A stretch of 45,780 bases of DNA from Bacteroidota bacterium (GTDB lineage Bacteria; Bacteroidota; Bacteroidia; Chitinophagales; Chitinophagaceae), in NCBI GenBank assembly GCA_025362055.1, contig JANYIM010000014.1:1-45780 (forward strand). Direction: 5' to 3'. Within the stretch, counting starts at the first letter, position 1, and the number at the start of each line of letters is the position of its first letter. The position numbers and the translations under genes are program-made. The notes under the pieces were generated by a model that saw only the letters and a list, made by a program, of their open reading frames with translations, did no database searches and was not told the origin of the DNA. This document shows, piece after piece, positions 1 through 10,561 of the stretch.

Positions 1-234
1 GACGCCTCCGCAGATTGTGTTCGGTATGGATTGGCTCAAGCGGAAAGCCTGACCTTCCTTCTTCATCTGATAACTCCATGCGGGAACCAACTTAGCTACA
101 TTACTAGCATTAATCTGCTTCAGCGGTGAAAAGCGTTGGCCGCCCGCGTCGTGCCCATACGTAGGCCAATCGTTTTGCGCCTGAAGATTTGGAAGGGCTA
201 GACTCACAAAAGCCAGTAACCATGGGGTTCGCAT
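1..234 (-). CDS. PQQ-dependent (quinoprotein) dehydrogenase, N-terminal fragment with signal peptide, runs off left edge
   Basis: Reverse-complement reading from ATG at 234 is open to base 1: [78 protein letters not shown]. It has a signal peptide followed by the W-P-x-Y-G-x-D-x-x-x-x-R-x-S-P-L-x-Q-I-N-x-x-N-V-x-x-L-x-x-A-W pattern typical of quinoprotein dehydrogenase N-termini. Absent from the ORF track because it has no stop inside the window. Confidence 0.8.
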   Translation of the reverse strand, partial: MRTPWLLAFVSLALPNLQAQNDWPTYGHDAGGQRFSPLKQINASNVAKLVPAWSYQMKKEGQAFRLSQSIPNTICGGV

Positions 235-257
235 TGTCTTTCCTTTCGGTCTTTTGC

Positions 258-914
258 GAAGTGTATGGTTCATTGGGGGCAACAGGTTTTTTTACAGAAA
301 CAACGGCCTATGATCCACGCAGCCCCTATTCTGCATCCAAGGCCTCATCGGATCATATCGTACGGGCATTTTATCATACTTATGGATTCCCTGTAAAGAT
401 TTCCAATTGCAGTAATAACTACGGGCCCTTTCATTTTCCTGAAAAATTAATTCCGCTTTGCATTCATAATATCATCAACAATAAATCGCTGCCCATTTAT
501 GGAAAAGGGGAGAACATACGGGATTGGTTATACGTAGAAGATCATGTAGCAGCCATTGATCTCATTTTTCACAAGGGAAAAACCGGCGAGACCTATAATA
601 TTGGCGGACATAATGAATGGACCAATATTGACCTTGTAAAGGAATTGTGCAGGCAGATGGATGAAAAACTGGGCCGTGAAAAAGGCGCATCAGAAAAACT
701 GATCACTTATGTGAAAGACCGTGCAGGACATGATCTGCGCTATGCTATTGATGCAACTAAGTTAAAAGATGAACTGGGTTGGATGCCATCATTGCAATTT
801 GAAGAAGGATTGGGTAAAACGATCGACTGGTATTTGAATAACGGTGAATGGCTAAATCATGTAACAAGCGGAGATTATCAAAGTTATTACGATAAACAAT
901 ATCATAAACGATAA
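258..914 (+). pseudogene. rfbB: dTDP-glucose 4,6-dehydratase, 5'-truncated (approx. first 120 aa missing)
   Basis: Recognisable RmlB/RfbB from [57 protein letters not shown] onward. The Rossmann N-terminus (GGAGFIGS) is absent and the preceding residues of ORF 189..914 are unrelated. Confidence 0.85.
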
Positions 915-915
915 A

Positions 916-1779
916 ATGATGAGAGGAATAATTCTTGCCGGGGGTAGCGGTACCAGGTTATATCCGATTACGATGGGTATCAGTAAACAACTGATGCCGA
1001 TCTATGATAAGCCAATGATCTATTACCCGCTCAGCACTTTAATGTTGGCGGGGATAAAAGAAATTTTGGTGATCACTACACCCGAAGACCAGCAACAGTT
1101 TATTCGTTTACTCGGCGACGGTAGCCAATGGGGTTGCAGCATCTCCTATGCAAAACAAGAAATACCCAATGGCCTTGCACAGGCCTTTGTGATAGGATCC
1201 GATTTTATTGGCACTGACAGCGTAGCATTGGTGTTGGGAGATAATATCTTTTACGGTAGCGGCTTCAGTAAATTGTTACAGGGCTCGGCAAATCCAAATG
1301 GGGCGGTGATCTTTGCATATCCTGTTAGTGACCCGGAAAGATATGGTGTGGTTGAGTTTGATGAAAACAAGAACGCTTTGAGTATTGAAGAAAAACCTGT
1401 TCGGCCCAAAAGTAATTATGCAGTACCGGGATTATATTTTTATGATAACAGCGTAGTGAAGATCGCATCAACATTGGCGCCCGGCGCCCGCGGTGAATAC
1501 GAGATCACGGATGTAAACAAGGTGTACCTGCAACAAAAAAAATTAAAAGTAGGCGTACTAGACCGGGGCTTTGCATGGCTTGATACGGGTACTTTTGAAT
1601 CATTGCACGATGCAACAGAATATGTACGGGTAATAGAAAAAAGACAGGGCCTAAAGATCGGTTGCCCCGAGGAGATCGCTTACCGGATGGGATTTATCGA
1701 TGCCGCGCAATTAACAGCGCTTGCAAAAAAAATGGAAAAAAGCGGGTATGGGGAATATTTAAAAAAGATCATTAAATAA
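916..1779 (+). CDS. rfbA: glucose-1-phosphate thymidylyltransferase
   Basis: [47 protein letters not shown], RmlA signature, full length 287 aa. Confidence 0.95.
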   Translation: MMRGIILAGGSGTRLYPITMGISKQLMPIYDKPMIYYPLSTLMLAGIKEILVITTPEDQQQFIRLLGDGSQWGCSISYAKQEIPNGLAQAFVIGSDFIGTDSVALVLGDNIFYGSGFSKLLQGSANPNGAVIFAYPVSDPERYGVVEFDENKNALSIEEKPVRPKSNYAVPGLYFYDNSVVKIASTLAPGARGEYEITDVNKVYLQQKKLKVGVLDRGFAWLDTGTFESLHDATEYVRVIEKRQGLKIGCPEEIAYRMGFIDAAQLTALAKKMEKSGYGEYLKKIIK

Positions 1780-1816
1780 ATTGCTGCAGCAATTTTTGTG
1801 TCATACAACAAGATAA

Positions 1817-3336
1817 ATGTCTTCAATTAAAATAAATATAGCTGCAAACCTGGTTGGAAAAATTTGGTCGGCAGTTATAGCAATCCTGCTCATCCCTCAA
1901 TATATAAAATACCTGGGCATTGAATCTTATGGATTGGTGGGGTTTTATGGTACACTGATAGGCTCGATGGTATTGCTGGATCTTGGATTAAGCACAACGA
2001 TCAACAGGGAACTGGCAAAATTCAAGGCAGCAAACGGTGAACCCAAAGCCATCCGCGACCTTACCTTTTCACTGGAAGTTGTTTACTGGGCAATTGGGAT
2101 ATTCATTTGTTTGTTGATCGTTTTATTATCGGGATTCATCACCAGCCATTGGGTGAAAGTAGAGCACTTACCCGTTTCCGTTGTTAAACGGTCCATCATG
2201 CTGATGGGAGCGGTCATTGCTTTTCAATGGCCTATTAGCCTTTACGATGGCGGGTTAACGGGATTAGATAAACAGGTACTCAATAACAGTATCACCGTAA
2301 TACTGAGCACGCTGCGGGCTGCAGGGGTTATCATTATCCTTAAATATTTTTCGCCTACGCTGGAAGCATTTTTTTATGGCAGGCGGCGCTGAGTTTTTTA
2401 TATGTACTTACCATGCGGATCGGATTATGGCGATCAATGCCAAAAGACCCCATGCGCCCTGTATTTTCGAAAGAGCAACTTAAAACGATCTGGAAATTTG
2501 CAGCAGGGATGACCGGCATCAGCCTGGCCACCTTTTTTTTAATGCAGATCGATAAGATCGTACTAAGTAAAATATTACCGCTATCGCAATTCGGTTATTA
2601 TACACTTGCTTTTACCATTGCTACCAGTATTGGCATGATCGTTGGCCCCATCAGCATCACTTTTTTCCCAAGATTTTCGGGGCTTGTTGCTGCCGGAAAA
2701 AATGAAGAATTGAAAACCCTCTATCACCAGGCCTGTAAACTGATGGCAACTTTTATTTTTCCCATCTGCCTTGTATTGCTGTTTTTTATTGAAGATATTT
2801 TGCGCATCTGGACAAAGAATACCGTAACAACCGGGAACACATATTTAATGGCGCAGATACTGATCATTGGAAGTATGTTCAACGCTTTAATGGTGATGCC
2901 CTATAATTTACTGATCGCAAATGGCTGTACAAAATTCACCATTTATCAAAACAGCATTGCTGCGTTTATCCTTATACCCCTGCTTTTTTGGTGGACCGGT
3001 TTATATGGCGCCATCGGCGCTACCTATGTATGGCTGATCGTGAATGCGGGTTATGTCATCATCAGCCAACCACTTATGCATCGGAAACTTTTAAAGAATG
3101 AACTGGCAAAATGGTACTGGAACGATACCCTGGAGCCCATGATAGCACCGCTGGTAATGGTTTTGCTGCTTAAATCGGGGTTGCGTTATTTTTTACCGGG
3201 CCTTCAACCCAACTTAATTTTAATAGGCTGTATCTTTGCAGTTACATTTGGGGCCTCTGTATTAAGTATGTCTGATACCAGGGTATTCATTAAAAAGACC
3301 ATTCAAAATTTACTGGTAAATGGAAGAGAAAGATAA
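1817..3336 (+). pseudogene. Wzx-type polysaccharide flippase/transporter, split by a -1 frameshift (ORFs 1817..2392 and 2413..3336)
   Basis: Two adjacent ORFs are the N- and C-terminal halves of one MATE/PST-like protein. Adding one T to the T7 run at 2369-2375 joins ...LEAFF to LWQAALSFLYVLTMRIGLWRSMP... continuously. Confidence 0.75.
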
Positions 3337-4363
3337 TCATCATGCACCGTTGGTAAGTATTGTGATCACTTCGTATAACCGGGCTCATTTTATTGAAAAA
3401 GCGATCCAATCTGCTTTGATACAGGATTATCCAAACCTGGAAATTGTGATCAGTGATAATTGCAGTACAGATGATAGTGAGAAGCTGATAAAACGGTATA
3501 CAAATGATGCAAGGGTAAAATATTTTAAAAATGCTTCGAATATCGGGATGATCCCCAATTTTATTAAAGCTACTAACGAATATGCAAAAGGAAAATATAT
3601 AAGCTTTATTTCTTCCGATGATTATCTGATAAATGACTCTTTTATATCAGAAGCCATAAAAAAAATAAAGAAGCACCCATCCATCACCGTAGTAACCGGC
3701 ATTAACATTTCTGAGGTTACCCAAAGCAATGATTTTTTTACCGACCAATCGTATCCTTTCTATAAAAAAATATTTTATAACAAACCCTTCGTTACGGGCA
3801 AAGAAGTGTTTCTTCAATTCCCGGCCTGCCATTCTATCAGTTACGGGGGCACGCTGATGAGCAGAGAAAAACTGATGGGTTTGGATGCCACGAAAGCTGT
3901 TCCCATATCTTACGACGTTCAGAATATACTGCAGCTGTTACTTACAGGCGATGCAGCATTTATAGGGAAAAAAACCTATGTAGCCCGGCGGCATGATGAA
4001 AATGCTACTTCCACAGTAACTAAAGCGCAAACCTATATTGATAACCTGGCTTATATCGATATCCCTTACCAGTATGCGTTGCACAACAAGATACTGGATA
4101 AAAAGACACTGGATAAATGGAAGACAGCGATGTATTGCAATTTTTGTGAACAATGCCTGAAGCATTATTACCGGCACGATAAAAAGCAGTATAACGTCTT
4201 TGCCTTGTTCTTAAAAACACACCACCCGGTTGTCTATAAAAAGATAACAGGCAAACTGGATTGGGCGGCGCATTATATATTGTTTGCAAATAAATCTATT
4301 GGTAATGCCTATAGGAGTTCGAGGACTTATCTTGGAAAAATAAAGCGTGGAGTTAAAAAATAA
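3320..4363 (+). CDS. glycosyltransferase family 2
   Basis: VSIVITSYNRAHFIEKAIQSALIQDYPNLEIVISDNCSTDDS; SSDD motif. Confidence 0.9.
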   Translation: MEEKDNHHAPLVSIVITSYNRAHFIEKAIQSALIQDYPNLEIVISDNCSTDDSEKLIKRYTNDARVKYFKNASNIGMIPNFIKATNEYAKGKYISFISSDDYLINDSFISEAIKKIKKHPSITVVTGINISEVTQSNDFFTDQSYPFYKKIFYNKPFVTGKEVFLQFPACHSISYGGTLMSREKLMGLDATKAVPISYDVQNILQLLLTGDAAFIGKKTYVARRHDENATSTVTKAQTYIDNLAYIDIPYQYALHNKILDKKTLDKWKTAMYCNFCEQCLKHYYRHDKKQYNVFALFLKTHHPVVYKKITGKLDWAAHYILFANKSIGNAYRSSRTYLGKIKRGVKK

Positions 4364-4373
4364 GCCTGGCAAT

Positions 4374-5147
4374 ATGAACACTATAATTAAAAAAATAGGC
4401 TATGGTTGTTTGCATATCCTGACATTTGGCAGGGGAGTAACAAAAAAAATAAACGGGATCGCTGTTAAATTCCCGACCTCATATTTCAGGTACTTCCCGG
4501 GAGATTATGAAAAAGATAATTTTTTGGTGATACAGGAGTCTGTAAAAAAAGATGACGTTGCTATAGATATCGGCGCTCATATAGGTTTAATGGCAGTAGT
4601 GCTGGGAAAGACCGTTGGCGCTAACGGTAAAGTGTACAGTTTTGAACCCACGCCAAAGTCTTTTGAGGTCTTGAATAAAACGATACAATTAAATCATCTG
4701 CAAAAAATAGTGATCCTTGTTAATAAAGCGGTATCATCAGGCTCGGGTACCATTGAATTCAACGCTGATAACGAAAATGTTTCTAATAGTATTATCTCCT
4801 ATGAATATAACACCGGCCATAAAAAGATAACCGTACAGGTAATATCGGTTGATGATTTTGTAAAAGAAACAGGATTGCAGCGGTTAAATTTCATTAAGAT
4901 AGATGCAGAAGGGGTGGAGCTGGATGTTTTAAAAGGAGCAAAACAAACGCTGCGTGATTTTGACTGTAAAATAATCCTGGCGCTTCACCCGGTGGCAATA
5001 GAAGCCAAGGGCGATTCACTTGCTGATATATATGACCTGCTGGCCGCTTTTGGATACCGCGTTTATTGGCAGAAAAAAGAGATCAGTAAACGGTCTTTTT
5101 GCGAGCAGGTAAATATGTTTGATGTTTACCTGGAAAAGATAAAATGA
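4374..5147 (+). CDS. FkbM family methyltransferase
   Basis: DVAIDIGAHIGLMAVVLGKTVGANGKVYSFEPTPKSFEVLNKTI ... NFIKIDAEGVELDVLKGAKQTL. Start placed at ATG 4374, just after the upstream stop; the ORF track starts at 4347. Confidence 0.85.
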   Translation: MNTIIKKIGYGCLHILTFGRGVTKKINGIAVKFPTSYFRYFPGDYEKDNFLVIQESVKKDDVAIDIGAHIGLMAVVLGKTVGANGKVYSFEPTPKSFEVLNKTIQLNHLQKIVILVNKAVSSGSGTIEFNADNENVSNSIISYEYNTGHKKITVQVISVDDFVKETGLQRLNFIKIDAEGVELDVLKGAKQTLRDFDCKIILALHPVAIEAKGDSLADIYDLLAAFGYRVYWQKKEISKRSFCEQVNMFDVYLEKIK

Positions 5148-5153
5148 GGAGGC

Positions 5154-6266
5154 CTATTTTTTATTTGCTAAAAGATCAAAAAGGGCCTTGTATTTTTCTT
5201 TTACACTTTCCAGTGAAAAATTTTCATTCACTGTTTTTAGCAGGTTTACAGAAAGCGGTTCCAGCATATTTTTATCTGCCGTGATATCTTTTAATATTTT
5301 CACTGTTTCATCCACCGGGTTATCACGATTCACCAGGAAACCATTATGACCCGGGATGATAGTTTCTTCAAAATCGCCTACACCATAGCATACAATGACG
5401 GTTTTATTGCAAAACGCGGCCTCTTTTGCAATATGGCTGCTTGCTTCGGATCCTGAAAGTAATAATACGATATCAGCGGCTTTGATGTAGTCAAATACAT
5501 TATATACCCATCCCGCTAGAAATATATTTTCCTGCATACCATTAGCAACTATCCATTCCTGTAAGTTTCCCTTATGTTCACCGTCACCAATGCATACCAG
5601 TTTACAATCGATACCATCGGCAACCATTTTTTTTATAGCTTCAAAGGCAAGTACATGGCGTTTCATTTCCACCAGGCGGGCTATATACAGTACCAACAGA
5701 CCAGCCTTATACTGACTTTGTATTGATGCCTCTTTTCCGGCGATATCGTTTTTATACTGCAAGGGGTCATAGCATAAATTGATACGGCATATCTTCTTTT
5801 CGCGCACATTTTCTTTTAACAATTGTTTTTTTACCATATCTGATATTGCCATTATTTTAGGGGAATACCTGCTGGCAAACCAATTCATTAATTTATCCTT
5901 TATTGAATTGGTCTCACTGTAGATAACGGAATTATGCCTTACATAAACTGGTTTTGAAAGTATGAAGTGCTTTGCAATACCGGCCACCACAGCACAGCCC
6001 TGTCCATTGCTAAAAACAATGTCTATCTTTTGTTTCCTGCAAAAACGGATTAAAAAGCGGAGCTGCCTTGCAAAGAAAAAGATACTCCTGCCCGTTACCC
6101 CTGAACTATATGCAACTGCACCAAGTTCACTAAAATTCTGATGCAGCATACCTGGCGGCATCCAGGTCAGCAAAATTACTTCATGCCCCATCTGTTTAAA
6201 CAGAACTGCCTGTGATTGCTGGTCTACAGCCCTGGCGTTAGCGGGTGAGTAAAGAAGTATTTTCAT
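5154..6266 (-). CDS. glycosyltransferase family 4
   Basis: GT-B architecture: VLYIARLVEMKRHVLAFEAIKKM ... DIVLLLSGSEASSHIAKEAAFCNKTVIVCYGVGDFEE. Confidence 0.85.
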   Translation of the reverse strand: MKILLYSPANARAVDQQSQAVLFKQMGHEVILLTWMPPGMLHQNFSELGAVAYSSGVTGRSIFFFARQLRFLIRFCRKQKIDIVFSNGQGCAVVAGIAKHFILSKPVYVRHNSVIYSETNSIKDKLMNWFASRYSPKIMAISDMVKKQLLKENVREKKICRINLCYDPLQYKNDIAGKEASIQSQYKAGLLVLYIARLVEMKRHVLAFEAIKKMVADGIDCKLVCIGDGEHKGNLQEWIVANGMQENIFLAGWVYNVFDYIKAADIVLLLSGSEASSHIAKEAAFCNKTVIVCYGVGDFEETIIPGHNGFLVNRDNPVDETVKILKDITADKNMLEPLSVNLLKTVNENFSLESVKEKYKALFDLLANKK

Positions 6267-6314
6267 AAAACTAGTGTGCTCAAAAGTACATTTTAAATCT
6301 TTTATCTTTGCAGG

Positions 6315-7214
6315 ATGAGTGAATTGATATTGTTTTCTGTCATTATCCCAACATACAACAGGGCGGATCTGGTATCAAAAACAATTGCAAGCCTTCTTGA
6401 ACAAACCTATAAGAATTTTGAATTGATCGTAGTTGATGACGGCAGCACCGACAATACAAAAGAAGTGATAGCGGCGATCACCGATCCTCGTGTAAAATAT
6501 TTTGTAAAAGAAAATGCAGAACGCGGAGCGGCAAGAAATTTTGGCTTTTCAAAAGCGATGGGTAACTACATTAATTATTTTGACAGCGATGACCTGGCCT
6601 ACCCCAAGCATTTGCAAACAGCTGCTGACCTGGTAAGCAGGGAAAAGTTTCCGGAGATATTCCATTTGGGATACGACTATAAAACAGAAGCGGGTAAGGT
6701 ACTGCACCAATTTAACAGGTTCAACGGAAATGTGGTCAACTATGCACTGAAAAAAAAAATGATCAGCCCGATATCGTTCTTTATCCGAAAAGATATCGCT
6801 GCACAATTCCCTTTTTCCGAAGACAGGCAACTGATCATGGGGGAAGATATGCTCCATTTATTACATTTGGTTGCAAGGTTCAGACTAGTGTATGATAATA
6901 CGATCACTTCTTCACTTATTCAGCATCCTCAAAGAAGTATGAGTACAAGTGATGCAACGGTTATTTTATATTGCAGGGAGCAGATCACAGCAGCATTAAA
7001 AAAAGACGATGTCTTCATGAAAGTGTATGGTAAATACCTGGCTTACGTAAGCGATGAATATTATTATCTTGCCTGTCTTGATTACCTGCAGCACCACGAC
7101 AATAAGAATGCAAGAAAGTATTTTATGTCATATATCTCATCCAATGCAATCAATATCTTTAGTAAACGTACACTGGTTTTTTTGAAAAAATATTTTTATA
7201 ACCTGATCGCATGA
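6315..7214 (+). CDS. glycosyltransferase family 2
   Basis: FSVIIPTYNRADLVSKTIASLLEQTYKNFELIVVDDGSTDNT; DSDD motif. Confidence 0.9.
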   Translation: MSELILFSVIIPTYNRADLVSKTIASLLEQTYKNFELIVVDDGSTDNTKEVIAAITDPRVKYFVKENAERGAARNFGFSKAMGNYINYFDSDDLAYPKHLQTAADLVSREKFPEIFHLGYDYKTEAGKVLHQFNRFNGNVVNYALKKKMISPISFFIRKDIAAQFPFSEDRQLIMGEDMLHLLHLVARFRLVYDNTITSSLIQHPQRSMSTSDATVILYCREQITAALKKDDVFMKVYGKYLAYVSDEYYYLACLDYLQHHDNKNARKYFMSYISSNAINIFSKRTLVFLKKYFYNLIA

Positions 7215-7239
7215 TATTCCGTTAAATTGCGGACAGCTT

Positions 7240-8229
7240 TTGTTAAGGAGAATAAATATGTATACCATCAAATTAATAGGGAAAAGGATAATGGACATAC
7301 TGCTTACGCCGTTCACTTTTTTGGCAGCGTTATGGTATAAATTTATCATTTCAAAAGGGATAAAATTTTTTCCGGTTTCAAAATCTGTCTTCATGCGTGT
7401 AGGTGTCCTGCCTGTGATCGATCATTATTATTATCCCCTTATCAATCCCCAAAAACACCTTCGGCATTCATTAAGGGAGAACAGGTTGCTCCCCGGCATC
7501 GATCTTAATGACAAGGCACAACTTGACCTGCTAAAACAATTCAATTATAATGCAGAGCTGATGGCCTTCCCTTTTAATATGGAAGGCGGCAGGGATAAAT
7601 ATTATTATGATAATCGTATGTTCTCCCAGGGTGATGCTGAGATCCTTTATTCAATGATCCGGCATTTTAAGCCCCGGAAAATAATTGAAGTAGGCAGCGG
7701 TTATTCCACGTTGATGTCATTGAATGCCATGGCAGCCAATAAAAAGGAAGGCTTGCAATATGAATGTCATTTAACCTGTATTGAACCCTATGAAATTCCA
7801 TGGCTCGAAAAACTGGATATAGAATTGAACCGGATACCCGTAGAAAAACTTGACCTTTCTTATTTTCAACAACTGGAAGCAAATGATATTTTATTTATTG
7901 ACTCCTCGCATGTGATCAGGCCGCAGGGAGACGTGTTGTTTGAATTGCTGCAAGTGATCCCAACCTTGCAAAAGGGAGTCATCATACACATACATGATAT
8001 TTTTACACCTAAAGATTATCTCGATGAATGGATACTGGGATCCCATAAAATGTGGAATGAGCAATATTTGCTGGAGGCGTTCCTGAGCAATAACGGCAAC
8101 TTTGAGGTAATGATGGCCCTTAATTATCTTTTTTATGCATACCCGGATGAATTAAATGCTAAATGCCCGATCCTAAAAGAACACCCGCATTTTGAGCCGC
8201 GTTCTTTTTGGATTAGGAAAATAAGATGA
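7240..8229 (+). CDS. class I SAM-dependent methyltransferase-like protein
   Basis: KIIEVGSGYSTLMSLNAM ... LTCIEPYEIPWL ... DILFIDSSHVIRPQGDVLFELLQVIPTLQKGVIIHIHDIF. Confidence 0.75.
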   Translation: MLRRINMYTIKLIGKRIMDILLTPFTFLAALWYKFIISKGIKFFPVSKSVFMRVGVLPVIDHYYYPLINPQKHLRHSLRENRLLPGIDLNDKAQLDLLKQFNYNAELMAFPFNMEGGRDKYYYDNRMFSQGDAEILYSMIRHFKPRKIIEVGSGYSTLMSLNAMAANKKEGLQYECHLTCIEPYEIPWLEKLDIELNRIPVEKLDLSYFQQLEANDILFIDSSHVIRPQGDVLFELLQVIPTLQKGVIIHIHDIFTPKDYLDEWILGSHKMWNEQYLLEAFLSNNGNFEVMMALNYLFYAYPDELNAKCPILKEHPHFEPRSFWIRKIR

Positions 8230-8293
8230 TAATTTTTAAAAAGGAAGGCCAATACATTCCGGTGCAATAAGAAATTTCCCTTCTTAACGAATT

Positions 8294-9373
8294 ATGGTAA
8301 AACAAAATACAAATCTCAACCTGGTACAGGTACTCCGTGGAGTTGCAAGCCTGTTGGTGGTGTTGTTGCATATGACCATAAATTCGAAGGACATTTTGAA
8401 TAAAGATTTTTGTTATAATTTTTTTTCCTTCGGAGGCTCAGGGGTGGATATTTTTTTTGTATTAAGCGGGTTTATTATCACTTATAGCTGCGGAAAAGGA
8501 CTTACTCAACCGGGCAAACTGCTGCAGTTCATTCGCAGGAGGATTGTCAGGATATTCCCTACTTACTGGATCATCATTACCCTTTTTATCCTTATCCAGC
8601 TGGCTTTGCCGGCATTTTACAGAACACATTACCCGTTTGGATTTTCTACTATCTGTTCAACTTTATTTTTACTCCCCGGCCATACAATGGTTAATGGCGT
8701 AAGCTGGACGCTGAGTTATGAATTATTTTTTTACATATTGTTTTCACTTGCATTTTTATTGCCGAATAAGAAACTGGCCTTTATGCTCTCCATGCTGTAT
8801 GCTTTAATAATAATTGCGATACCGTTGTTGGGGTATGATCTGGAGAACGGAAACAGGTGGATAAAACTCCTTACTTACCCGATGAATGTAGAATTCTTTA
8901 TGGGAGTGTTGGCTGCAGTATTGGTGCAACGCATACCAGCAGGGCTAAGCCTTCCCTTGATCTTTACCGGCAGCTTATTGTTCCTGGCAGAAGGGATACT
9001 GGCTGATCATAATTACCAGCTATTACCTAACACTTTCAATAGGGTAGTGGTTTTTGGTATTCCTTCTTTTTTAATGATCGTTGGCCTGGTAAAATTTGAA
9101 TTGACTAAAAATGTTACCATCCATAATATCCTTCTTTCATTAGGGGAAGCTTCCTATTCTCTTTATCTTTTGCATTTGCCGGTCATTGTGGCTTGTATGA
9201 AGATCATCGGCAGGTTTAATATTCAGAATGACCTTATTTTGCACGGGCTGTTGTTATTAATGATCATCGGTATCTGTTATGTGAGTATATTGTTTTTTAA
9301 ATGGATAGAACGGCCCATTATCAGTAAATTAAATGCATTGGGTAATTCAAGATACCCGGTAAGCCACAAGTAA
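8294..9373 (+). CDS. acyltransferase family 3 (OafA-like)
   Basis: NLVQVLRGVASLLVVLLHMT ... GGSGVDIFFVLSGFIITYS ... RRRIVRIFPTYW; polytopic. Confidence 0.9.
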   Translation: MVKQNTNLNLVQVLRGVASLLVVLLHMTINSKDILNKDFCYNFFSFGGSGVDIFFVLSGFIITYSCGKGLTQPGKLLQFIRRRIVRIFPTYWIIITLFILIQLALPAFYRTHYPFGFSTICSTLFLLPGHTMVNGVSWTLSYELFFYILFSLAFLLPNKKLAFMLSMLYALIIIAIPLLGYDLENGNRWIKLLTYPMNVEFFMGVLAAVLVQRIPAGLSLPLIFTGSLLFLAEGILADHNYQLLPNTFNRVVVFGIPSFLMIVGLVKFELTKNVTIHNILLSLGEASYSLYLLHLPVIVACMKIIGRFNIQNDLILHGLLLLMIIGICYVSILFFKWIERPIISKLNALGNSRYPVSHK

Positions 9374-10461
9374 TGAAAATATTGCACGTATTATATTCGG
9401 GTTTGGGTGGTCATGGTAATGTTTTTTTCTCCATGGTCAGTGCAGATCCTGAGAATAAATATGAAGCATTATTCTTTGGTGTAGAAGAAGTAAGAAATGA
9501 TTTCATTGAACAATGTGCAAAAAATAATATCCCCTGGTATTTTGCAAAGAAGAACTTTAAACTCGACCTTAAGTATTACAGGCATATAGGGCAATGTATT
9601 AAAAAGAGCGACCCCGATGTAATATTTTTACATGGCAGTGCACATATATTGCATGCCAGGATCGCAAATGTTTTCAAGAAAAAAAAGAGCAGGATCATTG
9701 TACGCGAAACGCAGGCGAATCATTTAAAAACAACAGCTCAGTGGGTATCATTGACTACAGCCATGTTCATGGCGAACCACATTGTTTGTTTAACGGAAGA
9801 ATTTAGAAAAGAGATACAAAAAAGGCTTGGATGGTTCTATAAAGAAAAAAAAGTGAATGTGATCTCAAACGGTATCAACCTGGATATTTATTGTCCGCAG
9901 GAAAAAACACCCCGCAAAGAGATCTTCATAGGAATGCAAAGCAGGCTGGTAAGGATCAAAGACCATCTTACATTATTAAAAGCATTTGCGTTATTAAAAC
10001 GAATGCCGGCTGATTATGCTCCTGCACTGAAATTGAAAATTGCCGGAGACGGAGAATATAAAGAAGAACTGGTTAAATATGCAAATGAACTTGGCATCGC
10101 TACGGATGTTGAATTTACCGGAATGATATCCGAACAAGACCTGGTTACATTTCTGCAAGACCTGGATATATATGTTCATGCTTCACTTGGAGAAACAATG
10201 AGTACCGCCATTATGCAGGCAATGGCTTGCAAATTACCAATTGTTGCTTCAGATGTAAACGGTATCAATAATATGATTACTAATAAAGTGACCGGCCTGT
10301 TGGTTACTCCGCAAAATGAAAATAAATTGTTTGCAGCAATACAGGAATGCATCATCAATCCTGATCTGAGGAAATCGCTTGCGCAAAATGCCCTTGAGCA
10401 CGCACGAGCCAATTTTTCAACACAAAAGATGATGGCATCTTATAAAAACATATTTTTGTGA
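9373..10461 (+). CDS. glycosyltransferase family 4
   Basis: VISNGINLDIYCP ... MQSRLVRIKDHLTLLKAFALL ... DIYVHASLGETMSTAIMQAMACKLPIVASDVNGINN. Confidence 0.9.
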   Translation: MKILHVLYSGLGGHGNVFFSMVSADPENKYEALFFGVEEVRNDFIEQCAKNNIPWYFAKKNFKLDLKYYRHIGQCIKKSDPDVIFLHGSAHILHARIANVFKKKKSRIIVRETQANHLKTTAQWVSLTTAMFMANHIVCLTEEFRKEIQKRLGWFYKEKKVNVISNGINLDIYCPQEKTPRKEIFIGMQSRLVRIKDHLTLLKAFALLKRMPADYAPALKLKIAGDGEYKEELVKYANELGIATDVEFTGMISEQDLVTFLQDLDIYVHASLGETMSTAIMQAMACKLPIVASDVNGINNMITNKVTGLLVTPQNENKLFAAIQECIINPDLRKSLAQNALEHARANFSTQKMMASYKNIFL

Positions 10462-10561
10462 ACTGAATTTTAAGCACCAACGGGTAAATTTGATTGGAAT
10501 TTATTTCAATGTTTTGGGTAGCAGGCCGCTATTTGTATGATCCCAGATAATTTAAAAGATA

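Noticed and set aside
189-914. ORF 189..914 as a complete 241-aa rfbB
   Set aside because: The first ~23 residues are the antisense of the PQQ-dehydrogenase signal peptide region and unrelated to RfbB; homology begins only at EVYGSLG.
1817-3336. Two independent small membrane proteins (1817..2392, 2413..3336)
   Set aside because: One-base insertion in the T7 tract joins them into a single normal-length flippase, so a split gene is simpler.
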